From Ciona savignyi (lineage: Eukaryota > Chordata > Ascidiacea > Phlebobranchia > Cionidae), in contig CH003303.1 of assembly GCA_000149265.1 (NCBI GenBank), positions 46,257 through 110,256 of the forward strand: a DNA stretch of 64,000 bases, written 5' to 3'. The notes under the pieces are model-generated. The model was not told where the DNA came from, ran no database searches, and saw only the letters and a list, made by a program, of their open reading frames with translations. How positions within the stretch are numbered: position 1 is the stretch's first letter; each line of letters begins with the position of its first letter. The position numbers and the translations under genes were made by a program. Shown here piece after piece: positions 57,409 through 64,000 of the stretch.

Positions 57409-58478
57409 CTGCAGTTGTTTTCCATCTTTGTACGTTATTATTTGCTTTATTAAGCGTTGTGCGATCAATTAAAAAACAGACACACAGAAATTAGTAACGA
57501 ATACATCTACGGGTGCAGATTTCTGTTTTTCTACTTAGTGAAGATTCCGCTTTCAGTCAAGTTTACCTCCACGCCATGTGTGTACATATGGTGTCGGAAC
57601 GAAGATTTATGTTTCACGTAGGCCTATAGACTGCATCGGAACCAAGAATCTGGTCTCGGCCAATTACCCGCGTGGAAAAACACTAACCCACAGGACTGTT
57701 CTGCAAAAAAGGACACATATTGTTTATGACCTTTTTTTAAATGCTTCGGCACGAATGTCTTGTCCGTCCAAGATTTTACAAGACCGCAAAAAATGGTTTC
57801 TTGTTCCCTAGGTCCAATATCCCGTTCCGTAATTTGCCATTGACGTGGCAGTTAAACCTTACTTACATAAAACAAATTTCAACAGAACAATTTAAATCAA
57901 AAATAATTATATTTGATGTTATTTAAGCCTTGAGTAAAAGTGTGCAAGCGCGACCCAGAAGCCTACTGATGGGGAGCCGGCTTTGGAATTAACTAAAATG
58001 GTATGATATTTAGATGCTGTGGACCCAAGCCCCCAAAGCGTGTACGAACGCACCCTATAGCCCATTCGACGTTCATTGGACCTAACTTTTACCATTGCGC
58101 TTTGGGAGACAAAACACAAATAAACTAATTGCTAACTGTCAAAAAGTAAAAACAGGCGCTACAATTTATAAATAAACTAAATGCTGACCGCTCAATCTGT
58201 TAATTGTTAATAAAAAAAACAGCCGATACAAATCCTTGAATTTGCACAAAGGTTGAGGTAGGAATTTTAATTCATGCACCATATAATAGCTCGACTGTAC
58301 TTGCTAATACCTACATACCGTTTAATTGCTTTCCGCATCAGTGATTATGTGGTTTACGATTAGGGAAACCCCCGTAAATTGGTGTGTACACTGTACACAT
58401 AGATTTATGCGGTTTCATAATCAATTTGAACAACACTAAAGCGTGGACTGCGGACCTTAAGGTTTTAAATACAGAACA

Positions 58479-61400
58479 ATGAAAGACGGTTTACTTAACT
58501 GGGGCATTTGCTCAGCTGGGAAAATCAGCAACGACTTCGCACTAGCTCTCCAGAACCTTCCTACAACCGAACATCAGGTTTGGAGTTCGCGTTCTAATTT
58601 GTGAATGCAATTTTATAACAGGGTACAGGGGTCCACATATTTTCAAAGTAGTTCTTCTTTCACAGACCACAGCACAATATTTACTTATTTGCAAGGTGTG
58701 ATTCAGTGCAAGTATGGGAAATATGGTGTATGCCCGCACGGGACGACAAAAATGCATGTCACACCTTAAACAATAAATAATGAAAAAACTTTTATTATTA
58801 TGTTTCCTTTTTAAATTGGTATAATTTCCAACTGGATCTAGGGAAAGCAATTTTTGATAGAGCATAATGGTATGAAAACTGTATGTCGAAGATCCACAGC
58901 CACTTATGGCTGACCAGTATAAAAATTGTCTAATAACATCCCTTGCGTTTTCCCAATAATTATCCTAATTTTCAGTTCTGAATATCAAAAATTGTTTTCA
59001 ATACTCCTACTGCTTAATTGTTTATATTGTTTTGTCATGGGCATTAAAAGTCCTTCTCATCAGATTTGTGCGGTAGCTGCAAGAGATGGTGACAGAGCAA
59101 AAGAATTTGCCGACAAATTAAAAATCCCAAAATATTATTCAAGTTATAAAGAATTGGCTGAAAATCCAGAAATTGGTAACAATTTAAAAAAACTTATTTA
59201 TTTTTGGTTCAGAGAAATTAAATCAAAGCCGTGTGGCTATAAGATTAATAAGAAAGTCATGGCGATACAGGTGGTTGATCTGATTTTCACTTTGATCACT
59301 TTATATGCACTTAGTCAAGTCACTTTAAGCTTCAATCCAGTAAATTTAAATGCTTCGAAATATTATTCTTTTACATCACTCCTCCCAAGCCACCTTATTA
59401 TATGTTTTAACAACTAGGCCTATCAATTTTCCACGCATCCTATAGCTTGCTGGTTTAGTGTAGCGCATTTAACCTATAAAAAGTGTACAATTGAAATAGC
59501 TTGCCTCCCAGTCATGCGCTTGGTAAAAAATTCATTTTGCGAATGTCGCCTGAACCCAGTGGATTAGTGGTTTAACTAAAACTTAAAAAAACATTCGGTA
59601 GAGGACACACTACAGTAACTCCAAAAACCCGTAGAGGACACACTTCAGTAACTCCCCCCCAAAATGTTGCCAGGAGTTAATCTGATAATTGTCTAAGCAC
59701 CTGAACACACCTCATATTTTCCTTTTTTTAAGGATAAAACATGAATATCCCATATAACTACTTAACCTTCCAGATGTGGTGTACATTGGTGCAGTGAATA
59801 CCCAGCATTACAATGTTGCCAAATTAATGATGGAATCGGGCAAGCATGTTCTTTGCGAGAAACCACTGTGTGTCAACTCGGCTGAGACTACAGGTTTGCT
59901 GAACATTGCAAGGGAAAAGAATGTTTTTCTTATGGAGGTGATTGATTGACACTTTGATTCATCACTTTAAGTGTCTATGGCAGACATTGGCAACATATGG
60001 TCTACGGGCCAAGTCCGCCCTGTGAAGGAATTTTGACTTGCCCACAGACGGTATCTAACCATACTAATAAATATATTTGTTCTAATCATGTAATAATCCT
60101 AAATCCGGTACACTAAGGACATTTTTTCACATCTGGCCCGACGACTAGAGAAGTTGCCCACCCCTGGTGTATGGCTTGTAACTGGATTGTTTTATTTTTT
60201 ATCATATAGGCCCCATGACTTTTACCTAAATTTTTATCTGCTTACCCCATAGCACCGATACATTGTGTTTAAATTTTGTCCCAGGCTATTTGGAGCAGGT
60301 GCTTCCCCGCATACAGCAAGTTGAAGGAGCTAATTGCTTCAGGGGTCATCGGTGAAGTGGGTCATGTGCAAGTGAGTTTCGGGGAATTTTCTTCCAAGTT
60401 GGTACCGCGGATAGAACTGAGGGAATTGGCTGGAGGAGCTTTATTAGATCGAGGTATTTAAATAGCTTTTGCAATTATCTATTTTTTTAATATCTCCTGC
60501 AATTAAACTGTAGACACAAGGTAATCTGACAAATAGATCAATCAAAAAGATACTCTCTATCTATATTTTTAATAGCTTCTGCAATCTGAATAATTAAGCA
60601 GTGGGCACAAATGCATGAATCCACCCCTTACATGGCCAACTGACGAATTTATGATAATAAAATCCTCTCCCCCTGATCATACAACTCCACACTCTTAGTG
60701 GTTTAAATCTCCTCATATTTAACGACTCCCCCAGTGTCTGTGTTACAACCACCCTAGTTTAAACCTCCTTTCAGGCATCTACGCAATTCAGTTTGCTCAA
60801 TTTGTATTCGATGAGAAACCAATCAACCAAATTACCATGGGCTCATTGATTGCAGTAAGTTATTACTTTTTACTTGCAATAGAGAAAATAATGTAATTAA
60901 TATTTGTACAAGTAATTCAATTTAATTGGCTGAAATAGTTAAATTGAAATCAGAATGAGACAGTAGTAGGGTTGGGTTCGAATGATAAAATATTCGAGTG
61001 AAATTAAAAAGGATAAATCATAAAAAAATGTTTGATTGACATTAAAATGATATTTGATTAATCATGCCCTGTTTGCTTTCGTGACAAACTTGCTTTTATG
61101 TTTGCTTTCATGACAAACTTGCTTTTATGTTTGCTTTCATGACAAACATGAAATGAATAAAATGTTAATATATCATCTGAATTAATATGAGTTACTTAAC
61201 ATTTCTTTAATAAAACTAATAATCTAAAACTTAAAAAAGCAGACGGTAATCACAAACAAATTAATTTTCATACAAAACCGTATGGAATATTAAGCCTAAT
61301 TTTATTATCTCGGACAAACTATCCTGACACAATTCACAGCCATCAGGACCAGACAACAAGGTTCACATCATACTTCAATATCCCAACAATAAAACTGCTA

Positions 61401-63262
61401 TTGTTAGCACTTCCCTGCTGGAAAATCTGCCAAATGAGGGTGTTATATGTGGGACCAAAGGTGTAATACGGGTGAGCTTACTTATATTCCTAATTAACCT
61501 TGTGTATTCAACCCATCAGAGAAATTAGCTCAATCGATAAGATATAAGAGATTTAGCCTTCTGCCAGCCCTGGCAAGATAGTTACGTCTTTGAGCAAGGC
61601 AGCTAGCAAACATCACCTTCACCTAGTGGATTAATGGACTGGCATACAATTTTAATCATCCCATTTCTTGGTATAAAACATGAGTATTCTGTAACCTATT
61701 ATAGTAAGGCAAGTTACAGATAAAATATGGTGTGTTTTCATGGTTCTAAAAAAATATTTTGTGTTATGAAAATCTCATTTTATTCCAATAAGTTTCAGAT
61801 AAAAGATACAGAAAAAACTTATTAAATATTCATTTATACAACAAAAGGTTGTGTAGTTAATGAAAGTATGTTAACTGAATTAGTTTAAATTAATTAACTT
61901 AAATAAGAAAGCTTATTGGAGGGTTATAAATCCCTTTGGAGGTAACTGCATTCTACAGCAGCAAAGTATAATTCATTTCAGAAAAAAATAACTGAATAAA
62001 ATTTACAAAAAAATTTGTTAAAATATATTTGTGCCGTGGCACACTACTGTGCGACAAGACAATGTTAGGTGTGCCGCGGAAAAATAATTATATTTTTTAA
62101 ACACAGTTTTTACCAAATAAAAAGGATTTTAGTTTTTGTAAATTTGAATATTACGGCTATCATATACTTTTTTAATATAATATTAAATGTATAGGCCTAC
62201 AGCTTGTCAGAAGACCTGCCATTGTACATTTTTAACTTCAATGTGCAATCAAATGTAATGAGTTTCTACATGTGCCTTGGCTACAGGAATATCATAATAG
62301 TTTTAACCAAATTTCAATGGCATTTCTAGGTTTGTTTTCCAGTTTGGTGTCCAACAAAGATTGAGGTTTCAGTAAAGTACAAAGAAAAGGAGATTTTTGA
62401 ATTCCCCCTTCCTCCAACACCTGATATGGAAGGATGTAAATTTGTTTTCAGGAACGGCCAGGGTTTGAAATATGAAGCAGAAGAAGTAAGAAGATGCATC
62501 ATGAATGGTGGGTTTTTATATCAAAACATTTAGCCGTAGAGGAACATTCAGCCAAAGAGTATGTTGAAAGTAAAATACGTTTTTATGCACTGTATTTTCA
62601 CACTGGGTATCGTCAGATTACCAAACGCCAACTGTTGGGTTAACCGAGAATGTAGTGTGTCTATAATTAAGGCATTTCTTCAAATTTGGTAGAACCTATT
62701 AATCCGATGGGTTCAGGCATATGTCTGCTAATTGTCTTGGCCAAGGATACAACCAACTGGCATGCGACCAGTTGCGAACCTGTACCCCTTCCACTGAAAG
62801 GCGATGCACTAACCCACCAAGCTAATAGGTCGCTAAGTGGATTTTGCTTGCATATATTGGATTTAAGCTTGCCCCCTTGGTTGTTAAAATCTGTTTACCC
62901 TTAGATTATCTTGTGCCAACCGTCGGATTAAAGAACTATTTTAGTAGAACCCATTGAAACATTGGGTTTAGGCAATGTCTGTTAAGTGTCTTGTCCAAGG
63001 ACTAAACCGACAAGCAGGCATCTAGTTTCGAACCCACCGCCATTTAACTGGCTTTCATGCGCAATTCCAATAAACTGGCTAGGTAATACTAACATACAGT
63101 CATAAATTATTGTTGCACCAACCACCACCCACCCCAGGACTCACTGAATCACCCCTCCTCACTCATAATATGAGCCAAGACATCGCGGATATTATGGATT
63201 CCGCTCGGAAATCTATCGGCTATAAACTACCTCAGGACAAGGAGTGGGCAACTGATCCCTAA
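58479..63262 (+). CDS. DHDH: trans-1,2-dihydrobenzene-1,2-diol dehydrogenase (DHDH), eight exons
   Basis: The exons are 58479-58577, 59064-59175, 59774-59937, 60285-60453, 60775-60854, 61340-61471, 62330-62507 and 63138-63262. All junctions are in phase and give 352 residues (human 334). It is a Gfo/Idh/MocA-family NADP oxidoreductase. The N-terminal Rossmann motif is [10 protein letters not shown]. The EKP triplet at 99-101 carries the catalytic Lys. [10 protein letters not shown] (Tyr184) supplies the second catalytic residue. The C-terminal strands contain [21 protein letters not shown] oxidises dihydrodiols and reduces dicarbonyls in the cytosol. The ATG follows AAATACAG|AACA, a candidate trans-splice acceptor. 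Introns contain SINEs, a hAT MITE and a small minisatellite. Confidence 0.92.
59430..59755 (+). mobile_element. decayed SINE in DHDH intron 2
   Basis: TAGCTTGCTGGTTTAGTGTAGCGCATTT resembles a mutated head. CGCCTGAACCCAGTGGATTAGTGG and a GGATAAAACATGAATATCCC end follow. An internal duplication of ACCCGTAGAGGACACAC-like sequence is present. Confidence 0.55.
59981..60166. mobile_element. hAT-type MITE in DHDH intron 3
   Basis: The right end GTTGCCCACCCCTG is the inverse of the diverged left end CAGACATTGGCAAC. Flanks GTCTATGG (59973-59980) and GTGTATGG (60167-60174) agree at 7 of 8 bases, as expected for a hAT 8-bp duplication. It is 186 bp with no ORF. Confidence 0.7.
61064..61150 (+). repeat. 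~29-bp minisatellite, three units, DHDH intron 5
   Basis: GTTTGCTTTC(A/G)TGACAAACTTG followed by CTTTTAT is repeated three times. Confidence 0.8.
61515..61690 (+). mobile_element. decayed SINE in DHDH intron 6
   Basis: GATAGTTACGTCTTTGAGCAAGGCAG, CTAGTGGATTAATGG and AAAACATGAGTATTCTGTAACC follow the SINE body order. Identity is low. Confidence 0.45.
62585..63080 (-). mobile_element. two tandem SINE copies (minus) in DHDH intron 7
   Basis: 62585-62835 carries GGTAGAACCTATTAATCCGATGGG and CTTCCACTGAAAGGCGATGCACT. 62870-63080 repeats the order with AGTAGAACCCATTGAAAC and TCTTGTCCAAGGACTAAACC. The end of the second copy lies ~60 bp before the exon 8 acceptor. Confidence 0.65.
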
Positions 63263-63844
63263 TAGTTGTTTGCTATAGGTACCAAAATAGATTTTGCCGA
63301 ACAATTAATTAAATTTGTTAACGGCGTCGTTTTAAATACTCCCTACTAATCGTATAATCTTGCACATGGTGTGTGTGTCATATCATTAATAACTTAATTA
63401 TTTTCTATAATTGGTGCGCTTAATTTGTAATCTTTTCGTCTGTGCTGATTTGAGAATAAGGTTCTCAATAAACTATTTTCTGTAATTATATACCTGCATT
63501 GGTGCACATATCTAGCCTTCTTCGTAATAAAGATAATGTCTTTACCAATCTATCATCGATATTATAGTGCCGAAATAAAACGGAAAATATATTTCACGAA
63601 TCCAGCATCAGAGTTATACAATTACTCAATGGTTAAAGAATTTCACATCGAAAGATTTATCACTGTTACCAGATAGGTTAACTCGTGCCCGAGCAAACAA
63701 AAATTGCAATGTTTTATATACAATAGAAACGTTGTTGTTGAACATAAATATAAACCCTATATCATTGCTTAAGGTAGGAATAAGTTACTTCTCAATTGGT
63801 TGAATCGTCAGTCGAAAGATCGAAACCCATCACTTGGCTATAAC
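63263..63844. other. DHDH 3' flank, no further gene
   Basis: An AATAAA near 63468 (TCTCAATAAACTATTTTC), ~205 bp after the stop, is a plausible polyadenylation signal. No other feature is recognised. Confidence 0.5.
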
Positions 63845-64000
63845 CGGCCGGTTGGACTAACGGTTGATTGCGTCACCTTTCAATCGAAAGGTTGCAGGTG
63901 CTAAACTGGTCGCTAGCTTGTCGGTTGAGTCTATGGACAAGGCACTTGGATAGGATAGGATATTTATCTTTATCCCCTTGAATGGGAAAACCAAGGGGTT
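63845..64000. mobile_element. chimeric SINE: plus head joined to minus tail, runs off window
   Basis: 63845-63947 is a good plus-strand head (GGTTGGACTAACGGTTGATTG, CAATCGAAAGGTTGCAGG). From 63948 the sequence is the reverse SINE tail (GGATAGGATAGGATATTTATC). The joint falls directly after GGCACTT. Confidence 0.75.

Larger units (their letters stand above)
52590..58620 (+). repeat. segmental duplicate 3 (foldback, CTLD copy 3, DHDH 5' end)
   Basis: It is collinear with 43903-52350 but lacks the Kolobok-like insertion and the (TG)n expansion. It runs into the complete DHDH gene, so it holds the ancestral arrangement for that gene. Confidence 0.85.

Overview
The window looks like invertebrate chordate DNA, most likely a tunicate of the genus Ciona. 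This is inferred from AT-rich sequence, compact genes with short GT-AG introns, dense copies of a tRNA-headed SINE ending in (TATCC)n (as in the Ciona composite SINE family), and metazoan genes such as MTBP, APLF, AIG1/ADTRP and DHDH. Two runs of N (32619-32718 and 43798-43902) show that it is a draft assembly.

Layout. 1-5170: a minus-strand L1/Tx1-like LINE with intact ORF1 and frameshifted ORF2. 5166-6550: a ~340-bp tandem repeat interrupted by a 677-bp solo LTR. 7498-9873: single-exon MTBP. 10181-10706: a single-domain rhodanese with a one-base disruption. 11481-14426: six-exon AIG1/ADTRP-family gene with SINEs and a minisatellite in its introns. 14427-18429: no gene, but three MITE-like elements. 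18430-20468: four-exon sulfotransferase-like P-loop gene with a C-terminal membrane anchor. 21773-32783: a cluster of five small genes or gene remnants for secreted, extremely arginine-rich peptides with an acidic tail, carried on ~3-kb tandem segments. 34649-36221 (minus), 46637-48433 and 55327-57117: three copies of a secreted C-type-lectin-like gene on segmental duplications. The minus-strand copy is damaged. 39616-42489: APLF (FHA domain plus two PBZ fingers). 58479-63262: eight-exon dihydrodiol dehydrogenase (DHDH), whose promoter and first exon are also present as an orphan copy at 52172.

The genes are mostly unrelated housekeeping loci (replication origin firing, DNA end joining, lipid ester hydrolysis, sulfur transfer, diol oxidation). 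Set among them are two young, locally duplicating families of secreted proteins: the Arg-rich peptides and the CTLD proteins. Both are plausible innate-immunity effectors.

The most unusual content is the mobile DNA that can be dated by comparing the duplicated segments. (1) A 2349-bp element has ~580-bp terminal inverted repeats, a TTAA target duplication and TTAAAGGGG ends. It carries convergent decayed THAP and P2X7-C-terminus-like ORFs, and a paralogous empty site is present, so it fits the Kolobok superfamily. (2) A family of foldback elements is built from a ~15-bp subrepeat read in one direction and then the other. They have matching termini and 8-9-bp target duplications, with empty sites in sister duplicates. 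This architecture resembles Drosophila FB elements.

All domain and family names were assigned by reading motifs. No database search was run.
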